A DNA stretch of 64,000 bases from Ruegeria sp. Alg231-54 (GTDB lineage: Bacteria > Pseudomonadota > Alphaproteobacteria > Rhodobacterales > Rhodobacteraceae), in contig NZ_FREZ01000024.1 in assembly GCF_900143525.1 (NCBI RefSeq), forward strand, positions 1 through 64,000, given 5' to 3'. Numbering within the stretch: position 1 is the stretch's first letter; each line of letters starts with the position of its first letter. Below the pieces are notes generated by a model, which saw only the letters and a program-made list of their open reading frames with translations, made no database searches and was not told where the DNA came from. The position numbers and the translations under genes are program-made. Below, piece by piece: positions 32,731-40,162 of the stretch.

Positions 32731-33780
32731 TCAGGGTAGAACAACCATCTGGTGGCCCTCACCCAGTACCGGCACTTCTGATACAGCCGTCAAGCTAACC
32801 TGATCGACGATCCAAACCTTCGGTTCGGTCCGGCTCGATACCATCACTTTGCCCGAATTCGGTATTGTCGTCAGGTGGTAAGGTGCCGGTGACAGGTTGG
32901 TCGCGCGCTGTTTTCCCGTTGCGAGATCGATCGACAACAGCCGGTCGGTGCCCTTAGCGGCCACGAACAAAACGCCTTCGCGGTCGGACAGGCCGATCCC
33001 GTGCAGCTCGCCACCAATGTCATATATGTCGGTGACGGAACCGCCGGCAAGATCCACGCGAAAAGCCTTGCCGCCATCGCTGTCGGCGACGAAGGCGGCG
33101 CTGCCGATGGCGTTCAGCACCAGATGCTCCGGGCCTTCGCCAACGCGGATGTTGCGTGCGACAAAGCCCTTGGCGACTTCTACTTCGCTGAGCGTGCCAT
33201 TGCCGGTGTTGGTGACATAGACCTTGTTGCTGTCAGGCGAAAAAACCGCGTAGTTGGGCATTGGCCCGGTGGCAACGAAGCCTCGGAAACTGAGCGTTTC
33301 GAGGTCGATAATCGAAATACCGTCACCACCCGGATGAGTCCCCACCGCAAACCGCCCGTCGGGCGACACCGCGGTGTGATGCACCGCGCCTGGAACCTCG
33401 ATCTGGCGGGCGACCTCGCGTGTTTCTGCATCAAGGATCGTCAGCAGGCTCCGCCCCTTGTCTTTGGGCAACACGGTGACATCGCGCTTGGCGTGGTGCG
33501 CGGCGTGTTCGTCCTCGGACATACCTTCGGGTTTTGGTGGCGTTGTAGTATCGGTTTCTGCGTAGCTGCCCGCGACCAGGTACTTAACGCCGGGCGCGCC
33601 GGCCAGCCCATGGACCGCCACGAGCCTCGGCAGCCGCTCGACGGTCTTGCCGGTTTCGGACTCGATCACCAAAACCGAGTCCGCGCTGCCTTCGGGAATG
33701 AACACGGTTGCCGCAAGCGTAAGCGAAGGCGCGGTCAAAGCTACTACGGACAGGCCTGCGGCCAGATTGAGCAGGGTCAT
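32731..33780 (-). CDS. YncE-like beta-propeller protein
   Basis: This 349-residue exported protein has a signal peptide (NLAAGLSVVALTAPSLTLAA) and then repeated beta-propeller blades of the YncE/PQQ-dehydrogenase-like type, for example SPDGRFAVGTHPGGDGISII, FSPDSNKVYVTNTGNGTL and AKGTDRLLSIDLATGKQ. A loop with EGMSEDEHAAHHAKRD could bind metal. The function of such propellers in metal operons is not known; a scaffold or metal-binding role is possible. It begins with an ATG that overlaps the stop of a 39-residue gene and lies 67 bases before the P-type ATPase. Confidence 0.85.
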   Translation of the reverse strand: MTLLNLAAGLSVVALTAPSLTLAATVFIPEGSADSVLVIESETGKTVERLPRLVAVHGLAGAPGVKYLVAGSYAETDTTTPPKPEGMSEDEHAAHHAKRDVTVLPKDKGRSLLTILDAETREVARQIEVPGAVHHTAVSPDGRFAVGTHPGGDGISIIDLETLSFRGFVATGPMPNYAVFSPDSNKVYVTNTGNGTLSEVEVAKGFVARNIRVGEGPEHLVLNAIGSAAFVADSDGGKAFRVDLAGGSVTDIYDIGGELHGIGLSDREGVLFVAAKGTDRLLSIDLATGKQRATNLSPAPYHLTTIPNSGKVMVSSRTEPKVWIVDQVSLTAVSEVPVLGEGHQMVVLP

Positions 33781-33896
33781 TTAGGTTTCCTTTCGTCAAC
33801 TGAAACGCGCACCATGGCGGGCACGTGCAGAAAAATCCGGTAGATGACGACCATCAGGAAGGGTGTCAAAAGCAGGGTCAGAGCGATGGCCTTCAT
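33777..33896 (-). CDS. 39-residue membrane peptide
   Basis: This short gene encodes MKAIALTLLLTPFLMVVIYR followed by a polar tail (VSVDERKPK), so one membrane helix is predicted. AAAGGAC lies seven bases before the ATG. Its stop overlaps the start of the YncE-like gene (ATGA), which strongly suggests that it is translated. I know no function; it may be a small subunit or a translational coupler for its neighbour. Confidence 0.65.
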   Translation of the reverse strand: MKAIALTLLLTPFLMVVIYRIFLHVPAMVRVSVDERKPK

Positions 33897-33912
33897 GGCT
33901 TTGTCCTTTCAA

Positions 33913-34272
33913 TCAGTTGAGTTTTGTGCGAGCCGCAAAGACATTGAACAGTCCGCCGAGCAGCAACGCGGCGTACCAGCCGTAGAGAAACGCCCATAAC
34001 AGTCCCAACAGGAATGAGGGCAGGCTGAGCCAGATCATTCCGGGCATCAGGCCGATCCAAGCCCGGTACATGGCAAAACTTGGAAAGATCAGGTCAAACG
34101 CCACGCACAGCAGGTAGGTTGCGGCCAGAAACAGGCTTAGCGCCCAGCCAAGGGTTATCACCGGAACACCCGGCTGATGTTCTTGTATCCCCATCACGCA
34201 GGGGCCACAGGCCAGGCGCAACAGTGCGAATAGCACCGCGCCCGTGACGAAAAAGTACAGAATGGTAAGCAT
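33913..34272 (-). CDS. DUF5676-like small membrane protein
   Basis: This 119-residue protein starts at MLTILYFFVTGA (34272), with AGGAC upstream. Three or four hydrophobic helices are visible. The sequence TLGWALSLFLAATYLLCVAF, then FPSFAMYRAWIGLMPG and GLLWAFLYGWYAALLLGG, follows the pattern I associate with DUF5676 membrane proteins, often found near heavy-metal pumps. A CGPC motif (RLACGPCVMG) in the first loop might bind copper. It lies 17 bases before the 39-residue gene. Confidence 0.7.
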   Translation of the reverse strand: MLTILYFFVTGAVLFALLRLACGPCVMGIQEHQPGVPVITLGWALSLFLAATYLLCVAFDLIFPSFAMYRAWIGLMPGMIWLSLPSFLLGLLWAFLYGWYAALLLGGLFNVFAARTKLN

Positions 34273-34356
34273 GGTAAGTGTCCTGAACTGAGTTGGGCCG
34301 CAATCAACGGCTTGGGCAAGACCCCGGTGCGAATCCGGGGCCATTGCCGGTCACAT

Positions 34357-34725
34357 TCAGGACAGGTTTGGCGGATGTGGTAGTGGTGCGACCGGCAGGC
34401 TTGCGCGTGGTCGGAACCGTTCTGGCGCCACGGGCGTAGCAATACGCATCGAGAGCAATTCAGGTGCCGCCATAACTGCCATCGCATAGCAGCCCGGGTG
34501 CACTGAGCAGTCTAATTCTTCTGATGGATGAGACGCGGGATACCCACCGCTGTCATCGATCACAAGCTCGGCCTGGGTGGCGGCCTTCGCGATGTCATGC
34601 CCGGCATGGGACGGCACAACAGAGATCAGCATCGAAACCACCAACGCACAGATCAACAGGACCTGCAGTCGGCCCATGGCTCGGGCCGGCCGTGTCGCAG
34701 TTGATATCCATTGTGCGCGGATCAC
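34357..34725 (-). CDS. Small exported CX5C protein (copy 2)
   Basis: This 122-residue protein has a signal sequence (LQVLLICALVVSMLISVVPSHAG), a CX5C motif (LDCSVHPGC) with nearby His, and a proline-rich tail (LPVAPLPHPPNLS). It shares this layout with the proteins at 26150, 45610 and 53604. The ATG overlaps the stop of the TVP38-like gene (34722-34725), and the DUF5676-like gene begins 85 bases later. The function is unknown; periplasmic metal binding or sensing is inferred from the family setting. Confidence 0.65.
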   Translation of the reverse strand: MIRAQWISTATRPARAMGRLQVLLICALVVSMLISVVPSHAGHDIAKAATQAELVIDDSGGYPASHPSEELDCSVHPGCYAMAVMAAPELLSMRIATPVAPERFRPRASLPVAPLPHPPNLS

Positions 34726-35471
34726 TTAGGGTTTCCTCCATTCTCCAACAGTTTAGGACCGCTTGGCCGGGTCGCATTGATCTGGCTCAAATCGTTTTCT
34801 GATGGGCCATGTGGCGTTTTACGTTTCCAAGCCAACCAGATAAGCGGCGCCCCCGTCAACAGCCCAAGCCCGATAACCGCAATGCTGGTGCCGCCTGTCG
34901 CGGTTTCGGTAATCTGGCTGCCCAGATGGGCCAGAACGAAACTGGCCGGCAGGAGTCCAGCCAAGGTGGCCAGTGCGAACCGCCAGAACTGAAGCCGGGT
35001 CAGACCGGCGGCATAGCTGACCATGTCGAAAGAAACGAAAGGCATCAGGCGGCTGGTGAACACGGTCAACATCAGGGCATTCTGCGATCCAAGCAACCCC
35101 AAGTCCAGCTTGTCGCCGAACCACCGGCGCAGCGCGTCGTGCCCCAACCAACGGGCTATCAGGAACGCCAGCAGCGCCCCCAACTCCGCCCCGATGGCAA
35201 CCAATGCGGTTCCCAGCCCATGCCCATATGCCACCCCGGCAGCGACAGCGATCGGAGCACTGGGGATTGGGCTGGCAACCACTGCGGCTGTCATGAAGCC
35301 GATGATGACAGCGGGTCCGAACGGGCCGGCCCACTCCACCCACGCAGCAATGATTTCGCGCGATAGTCTTGCATCCAACGCGCCAGACAGCCACAACCAG
35401 ATGGTGGCGATCAGCAACGCGATCAAAACCGCGATGAAAGCCAAACGGCTATTGCTGTGCAGGCCTTCCAG
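34722..35471 (-). CDS. TVP38/TMEM64-family membrane protein
   Basis: This inner-membrane protein of the TVP38/DedA-like group has several helices and the central motif region PIPSAPIAVAAGVAYGHGLG and FTSRLMPFVSFDMVSYAAGL, typical of the family. These proteins act in membrane and lipid homeostasis and occur in mercury and copper islands. The only good ribosome site (AGGAGG) is followed eight bases later by CTG, in frame, at 35469-35471; the next usual start is TTG at 35444, too far from that site. I therefore place the start at CTG, giving about 249 residues, a rare but known start codon. The stop overlaps the CX5C gene. Confidence 0.8.
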   Translation of the reverse strand: MEGLHSNSRLAFIAVLIALLIATIWLWLSGALDARLSREIIAAWVEWAGPFGPAVIIGFMTAAVVASPIPSAPIAVAAGVAYGHGLGTALVAIGAELGALLAFLIARWLGHDALRRWFGDKLDLGLLGSQNALMLTVFTSRLMPFVSFDMVSYAAGLTRLQFWRFALATLAGLLPASFVLAHLGSQITETATGGTSIAVIGLGLLTGAPLIWLAWKRKTPHGPSENDLSQINATRPSGPKLLENGGNPK

Positions 35472-35530
35472 CTTTCGTTCCTCCTATTACATAGCTCGCC
35501 ACCCCTATACGGGAGTGACGGATTCCGAGT

Positions 35531-35638
35531 TCACTTAGCGATGTATTTGACCAGCGCTACGATCGCCAGAACGATCAACACTGCAATCAGCAACATCCAA
35601 ATCATGCCAAACCCCATTCCAGCGCCATAACCCATCAT
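35531..35638 (-). CDS. 35-residue membrane peptide
   Basis: This short gene encodes MMGYGAGMGFGMIWMLLIAV and continues as one hydrophobic helix ending VKYIAK. The Met/Gly-rich start followed by one helix resembles small membrane peptides (some with SHOCT tails) near copper operons. GAGGGA lies before the double ATG. It sits between the EF-hand gene and the TVP38-like gene on the same strand. No function is known to me. Confidence 0.6.
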   Translation of the reverse strand: MMGYGAGMGFGMIWMLLIAVLIVLAIVALVKYIAK

Positions 35639-35696
35639 CGCTTTGTCCCTCAGTGGTTTGTGGCCGAGTGCGATGACCCGGCTACACGGTTGCGTT

Positions 35697-36239
35697 TCAG
35701 TTGTTGGTTTCAGGGGCTTTAGGCGCGGGTTTTGGGTCTTTCACGCTGTGTTTAGGCGACATTGTCTTCGCGCCTTTCTCGACTTCCCCGGCAGTCACCG
35801 CGCCATCGCCATTGGCGTCAAGGTGCTGAAATCGGTCCACCATGGTTTCGCGGATCACTCCGGAATGCAGCGCCTCGAATTCGTCAATCGACAGGTTGCC
35901 ATCACTATCGACGTCATGCGCCTGCATCCGGGCCTTCAAACCTTCGGCTATCTCAGCCTCGCTCACGCGACCGTCCTCGTCCATATCCAGAACCAACAGC
36001 CAGTTGCTGCGCATCATGCCCTTGCCATGCATACCACCCATCATCTGGCCATGCATCTTCATCATCTTTTGCATCATACCGGCGTGATCGCCATTCATGC
36101 CGTCGGGCGCACCCTTCATCATGCCACCCTGATGGCCCTGCATCTGCTCGCTGCTGCCATGCTGACCTGCGGCAAGTGCGGGCAGAGCCATCAAAGACCC
36201 GGCCAAGGCTACGGCGGCCAGCTTGAACGTGCGTTTCAT
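35697..36239 (-). CDS. Exported Met-rich EF-hand protein
   Basis: This 180-residue periplasmic protein has a signal peptide (TFKLAAVALAGSLMALPALA), a Met/His-rich segment (for example GMMQKMMKMHGQMMGGMHG) suited to Cu(I), and three EF-hand calcium loops (DMDEDGRVSEAE, DVDSDGNLSIDE, DANGDGAVTAGE). The C-terminus is Lys/Pro-rich. I start at ATG 36239, with AGAGGTG upstream; a GTG nine bases earlier lies inside that ribosome site. It is the first gene of the long operon and lies next to GATACAAA repeats, so the response regulator at 36411 probably controls it. A copper buffer or sensor role is inferred. Confidence 0.85.
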   Translation of the reverse strand: MKRTFKLAAVALAGSLMALPALAAGQHGSSEQMQGHQGGMMKGAPDGMNGDHAGMMQKMMKMHGQMMGGMHGKGMMRSNWLLVLDMDEDGRVSEAEIAEGLKARMQAHDVDSDGNLSIDEFEALHSGVIRETMVDRFQHLDANGDGAVTAGEVEKGAKTMSPKHSVKDPKPAPKAPETNN

Positions 36240-36320
36240 GACTTTCACCTCTTGGTTTTTGTTTCGACACCAAGCATATGGCCCTCGACAGGCCCACCAC
36301 TACCCCCCTGCCCTGTCTGG

Positions 36321-36371
36321 TTTGTATCGCCTTGTCGCAACCCGCCTGCCTGATACAAAGCGATACAAAAA
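36321..36371. promoter_or_regulatory. GATACAAA repeats, likely regulator binding site
   Basis: Between the divergent EF-hand and response-regulator genes lie GATACAAAGC (36352-36361) and GATACAAAAA (36362-36371), ten bases apart as direct repeats. An inverted copy, TTTGTATCGC, lies at 36321-36330. Tandem half-sites at one helical turn are usual for OmpR-family regulators, so this is the best candidate for control of both transcripts by the 36411 gene product. Confidence 0.65.
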
Positions 36372-36410
36372 AGCCGGGATTTGCTCAGCTCCGGGGCCTA
36401 TGATCGCGCC

Positions 36411-37136
36411 ATGACAGAAACATCGCATATCCTTGTCGTCGACGATCACCACGAGATCCGCGATGCGGTCAGCCGCTATCTTGAAAAGAACGGGCTACGG
36501 GCCAGCACTGCGCGCGACGCCTCCGAGATGGACGCGCGACTGGCAGCCGGGCGGTTCGACTTGATCGTGCTGGATATCATGATGCCGGGCGAAGACGGTC
36601 TTTCGGTTTGCCGCCGCCTATCCGCCGCCGGAGGGCCGCCAATCCTGATGCTGACAGCATTGGGTGACGACACCGACCGTATAGTAGGGTTGGAAATCGG
36701 GGCCGATGACTATCTGCCTAAGCCGTTCAACCCGCGTGAATTGCTGGCACGGATCAAAGCCATCCTGCGACGTACCGATATCGACGCGCCCCCAGTTGGA
36801 GGCTTGGCAGGCAAACAGATCGCTTTCGGGGACTGGGTGTTGGACACCGACCGCCGCACCCTGACCACGGCGGATGGAACCGAAGAAAGCCTGACAACCG
36901 CCGACTTCCGGCTGCTGGCCGAGTTTCTGCAACGGCCGCGCATGGTGATGTCACGCGACGCGCTTCTGGACTTGACCGCCGGCCGCAGCCCTCACCTGTT
37001 CGATCGTACGATCGACAACCAGGTCAGCCGCCTGCGCCGCAAGATCGAAGCTGACCCAGCGCGGCCGAAACTCATCACCACTGTAAGAGGTGGCGGTTAT
37101 TGCCTGTCAACTGACGTGCGCGAGCTTTCGGAATGA
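36411..37136 (+). CDS. OmpR-family response regulator, CusR/CopR-like
   Basis: This 241-residue regulator has a receiver domain with the acidic pair in VVDDHHEI, phospho-acceptor Asp in LIVLDIMMPGEDG, Thr in LMLTALGDD, and Lys in YLPKPFNPREL. A winged-helix DNA-binding domain follows (TTADFRLLAEFLQRP, DRTIDNQVSRLRRKIE, TTVRGGGYCL). I start at MTETSHI (36411). The histidine-kinase gene overlaps by four bases, so the pair is coupled. It is divergent from the copper operon and likely binds GATACAAA repeats. Given the kinase's Met-rich sensor, periplasmic copper is the most probable signal. Confidence 0.92.
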   Translation: MTETSHILVVDDHHEIRDAVSRYLEKNGLRASTARDASEMDARLAAGRFDLIVLDIMMPGEDGLSVCRRLSAAGGPPILMLTALGDDTDRIVGLEIGADDYLPKPFNPRELLARIKAILRRTDIDAPPVGGLAGKQIAFGDWVLDTDRRTLTTADGTEESLTTADFRLLAEFLQRPRMVMSRDALLDLTAGRSPHLFDRTIDNQVSRLRRKIEADPARPKLITTVRGGGYCLSTDVRELSE

Positions 37137-38530
37137 AAGTCTTTGCTCAAAGCTTGCGCGGTCAGCTTATCCTTTTGATCATCGCGGCGCTGGCTGCGGC
37201 GCAACTGGTCAGCCTGTGGCTCTTTGTCGACGAACGCTCGATGGCTGTACACATGGCCCTTGGTATGGAAACGGCTGGACGCGCCGCAAACATCGCGCGA
37301 CTGATCGAAGATGCTCCACCAGAGATGCACGATGCGATCCTGCGAGCGGCGAGCTCTCCGTTGGTGCGTTTCAGCCTTACAAATACGCCGGCGGTCGATC
37401 ACACCGGGCATAACGCTGGTGGGACAGTCGAAAACACAATTCGCAGAATTCTGCCGGGCTATGAAAACCGCCCCATCAGGGTCGAGTTACATGAGTTCTC
37501 GCCCGATATGCTGCCGGCCGAAGGTTTTCCGTCTACGATGGCTGAAATGCACATGGCAATGATGCGTGATGACGTATCCACAGTTGAAATGCAGCTGTCG
37601 ATCGCTCTGACGACCGATCAATGGCTCAACATTGATACCCGGTTCCACAACCCACCATTGCAATGGCCTTGGCAATCCTTTGTCAGCTTCGGGTTCACTG
37701 CAACTCTGATTCTTGGTGCAGCCATTTGGTTTCTACTGACAAGGCTAACCGGCCCTTTGCGCCGCCTTTCACTCGCCGCAGACCAGTTCGGTCGCGGTGA
37801 AGACGTCCACGAGCTGACGGTTTCCGGGCCGACTGAGGTGCAAGATTTAACACAGGCGTTCAACCGTATGCGTGACAGGCTGACCCGCTATGTTGCTGAT
37901 CGGACCAGACTATTGGGAGCGCTGGGTCACGATCTGCGTTCACCACTGACAGGATTGCGAGTTCGCGCCGAACTGGTGGACGAGGACGAGACACGTGACC
38001 ATTTGATCGAGACCATCGAAGAAATGCAGGAAATGGTGGACTCCACCCTGTCATTCGCCAAGGGCGTAGCCACGCGAGAACCTTCAAGTACCGTTCCAAT
38101 TGGTGAGTTCGTAACCAAAGCGGCTGAGGATCTTATCCAAGCCGGTAACACTGTCGAGGTAGTGGTAGCAGACAATCCAGCTGTCACACTTCGGCCGATG
38201 CTAATGAAGCGCGCTTTGCGCAATGTAATTGAAAACGCCTGCCGGTATGGTGCCCGGGCCAACATCTTGGTCACGCAAGAGAGGAATGAAGCAAAAATAT
38301 TGATTCAGGACCAAGGCCCCGGCATCCCGGAGCATATGCTTGACGCGGTATTCGACCCTTTCGTGCGGCTTGAAACATCACGCTCGCGAGAAACTGGCGG
38401 AACCGGCTTGGGGTTGTCGATCGCACGTACAATCATCCAATCTCACGGTGGCACCATAGAATTGTCAAACCGGGACTCTGGCGGCTTGTGCGCTCAGGTA
38501 GTTCTGCCAGTTTTTGAGGGCCAAACGTAA
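37133..38530 (+). CDS. Sensor histidine kinase for periplasmic metal
   Basis: This 465-residue kinase has two membrane helices (LILLIIAALAAAQLVSLWLF and FGFTATLILGAAIWFLLT) around a periplasmic domain of about 150 residues. That domain has His and Met patches (PSTMAEMHMAMMRDD, VDHTGHNAGG) that could bind copper. A HAMP segment (TGPLRRLSLAADQFGRGED) follows, then the phospho-acceptor box LLGALGHDLRSPLTGLR, N-box NVIENACRYGA, and G-boxes DQGPGIP and GGTGLGLSIA. It overlaps the response-regulator gene (ATGA). Copper sensing is inferred from context and residues. Confidence 0.92.
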   Translation: MKVFAQSLRGQLILLIIAALAAAQLVSLWLFVDERSMAVHMALGMETAGRAANIARLIEDAPPEMHDAILRAASSPLVRFSLTNTPAVDHTGHNAGGTVENTIRRILPGYENRPIRVELHEFSPDMLPAEGFPSTMAEMHMAMMRDDVSTVEMQLSIALTTDQWLNIDTRFHNPPLQWPWQSFVSFGFTATLILGAAIWFLLTRLTGPLRRLSLAADQFGRGEDVHELTVSGPTEVQDLTQAFNRMRDRLTRYVADRTRLLGALGHDLRSPLTGLRVRAELVDEDETRDHLIETIEEMQEMVDSTLSFAKGVATREPSSTVPIGEFVTKAAEDLIQAGNTVEVVVADNPAVTLRPMLMKRALRNVIENACRYGARANILVTQERNEAKILIQDQGPGIPEHMLDAVFDPFVRLETSRSRETGGTGLGLSIARTIIQSHGGTIELSNRDSGGLCAQVVLPVFEGQT

Positions 38531-38603
38531 CTTGTGAACACAATCGGCACGTTCTGAAAGCTTATTGGAAGCGCACCGCTTTGGGCCAGTTTCAGGTGTG
38601 GGC

Positions 38604-39224
38604 TCAAACGCAGCGGCGGAGAACACTGAACTGGAAAGACTGACTTTCCCCCCAAGGGGTTTGGTGCAGGTGATGGCGATGCGCGACGAGTTCAAAGTGT
38701 TCCTCGAAAAGCGCGGCGATATCGCTCGGACTATAGCGGGCGACCGGGAGACCACTGCAAGTCTCTGGCCCATCAAGTGCAAACGTAGCAATGATCACAT
38801 GGCCGCCAATTTTTACCCCTCTCTTCACGCTTTCCAGATAGGCCGCGCGTTGCGATGTATCCACGAGAAAGTGAAAAACCGCCCTATCATGCCAGACGTC
38901 ATATCTGCGATCGGGGACCCAAGAAGTTATATCTGCGGAAATCCAAGTGACTGTTTCAGCGGCGCGCGCCAACCGTTCCCGGGCCGTGTCCAACGCGACC
39001 TGCGATAGATCGAGAACTGTCACGTCATGGAGCCCCTTCGCAAGCAACGCTCCAGCAAGACGAGATGTACCTCCGCCAATGTCGATGACGGATGAAGGCT
39101 TAGACACTCTGATCAACTCGATGAGTTCAAGCGATATCTCTGGATCATCCTCGTGCCAACTCAATTGGGTGTCAAACTTCTCGCCATAGACATCGTCCCA
39201 GTGCTCTCTTGTGTTAGCCGTCAT
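38604..39224 (-). CDS. SAM-dependent methyltransferase
   Basis: This 206-residue class I methyltransferase starts at MTANTREHW (39224). The SAM-binding motif is VIDIGGGTSRLAGALL, followed by VTVLDLSQVALDTAR and WISADITSW, then DVWHDRAVFHFLVD. It resembles the small UbiE/Tehb-like methyltransferases found near metalloid genes. The substrate cannot be read. It is convergent with the histidine kinase, 73 bases away. GGGAAAA before the start is a modest ribosome site. Confidence 0.85.
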   Translation of the reverse strand: MTANTREHWDDVYGEKFDTQLSWHEDDPEISLELIELIRVSKPSSVIDIGGGTSRLAGALLAKGLHDVTVLDLSQVALDTARERLARAAETVTWISADITSWVPDRRYDVWHDRAVFHFLVDTSQRAAYLESVKRGVKIGGHVIIATFALDGPETCSGLPVARYSPSDIAALFEEHFELVAHRHHLHQTPWGESQSFQFSVLRRCV

Positions 39225-39788
39225 GTCGTATCGTTTTCCCAAGTCGTCGCCCTGGAGATATCCTCATTTTGACCGCTCCGCGCTGCGTTTTCGACGGGAG
39301 CAAAAACCAACAAGGCAACGCCCCAGACAATTCGATGCTGGTCCGTTGAATGGCCGCATGAAGTCATCTCGGCGACAATGTAGTACACACATTCCAATTG
39401 TGAAATGTTTTTGGTGGGATTTGCTTGTCGGTCAGATTTCCACTGGGCTCGCAAGCAGCTCCAGAATTTAGCGCAAGTTTAACTGCAGTGGCGCGGGCCG
39501 GAGATACCGAAGCGTTGGCAGTTTGTGTACTGCTTGCCTGGATTGCTCTGTTCTTTCAGAATAGCCGGAAGATTTTCTGAGCTTTGGGGCTTCAATCAGT
39601 CAACGAATTGCTTAAAGCGCCTTTAACGACAACGGACTGATAACTTATGAGCAGAGCCACAGATCGTTAAAATACGATTTGGTTCTTGAGTGGCTCCTAC
39701 TCCATTTCTCTTAGTTCATAGAATTTCCTACAGTCCTTGAAACGGCGAACGATCACATCATTGGTGAATAGCTGCCGTATCAACAGAC
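39225..39788. other. 564-base region without a clear gene
   Basis: This stretch lies between the methyltransferase start and the cusF stop. A minus-strand frame of about 48 codons (from about 39367) ends exactly in an ATGA overlap with the methyltransferase start and has one hydrophobic segment (IVWGVALLVFAPVEN), so a small coupled peptide is possible but weakly supported. From about 39450 on the sequence is A/T-richer with many stops. I see no strong hairpin or promoter. Confidence 0.4.
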
Positions 39789-40130
39789 TCAGTTTTTCAT
39801 GATCGCGCCGATCGCATACATGCCATCGTCGCTTTTGACCAACATCAGGGTGACCTCGTCGCCTGCGCTGATCTCACCCATCATCTGGGCATTTTCAAGA
39901 AGCTGCAGATCCATCGTCATCGCGGGCCACCCGATCTCGGGGATCGGATCATGGCTGACGTTAGCGGTTTTGTCACCAATTGAGTTTACCAAAGCTTTTG
40001 CATGAACCGCTCCTTCCATCTGTTCGGAGGACATCGGCATGTTGGAATGGTCCATGCCGTGGTTCGTTTGCGCGATACTGGTTGTCGTAGACATGGCCAA
40101 AAGTGCCATAATAACGGTCAACGTTTTCAT
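39789..40130 (-). CDS. cusF: Periplasmic copper chaperone CusF
   Basis: This 113-residue protein is CusF-like, a periplasmic Cu(I)/Ag(I) chaperone that passes metal to CusB. The signal peptide is TLTVIMALLAMSTTTSIAQ. A His/Met-rich start (NHGMDHSNMPMSSEQM) precedes the OB-fold domain with the Cu site: His in ANVSHDPIPEIGW, and the W-x2-M-x-M pattern in IGWPAMTMDL. I start at MKTLTV (40130), with AGGAG before it, not at the ATG six codons earlier. It is the last gene of the cusBAF unit. Confidence 0.92.
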   Translation of the reverse strand: MKTLTVIMALLAMSTTTSIAQTNHGMDHSNMPMSSEQMEGAVHAKALVNSIGDKTANVSHDPIPEIGWPAMTMDLQLLENAQMMGEISAGDEVTLMLVKSDDGMYAIGAIMKN

Positions 40131-40162
40131 CAGATGCTCCTGTTTCATGGTTATGGATATTA

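Noticed and set aside
39211..39471. An 86-codon plus-strand frame beside the methyltransferase
   Set aside because: It has Arg-rich composition, no ribosome site and no domain.
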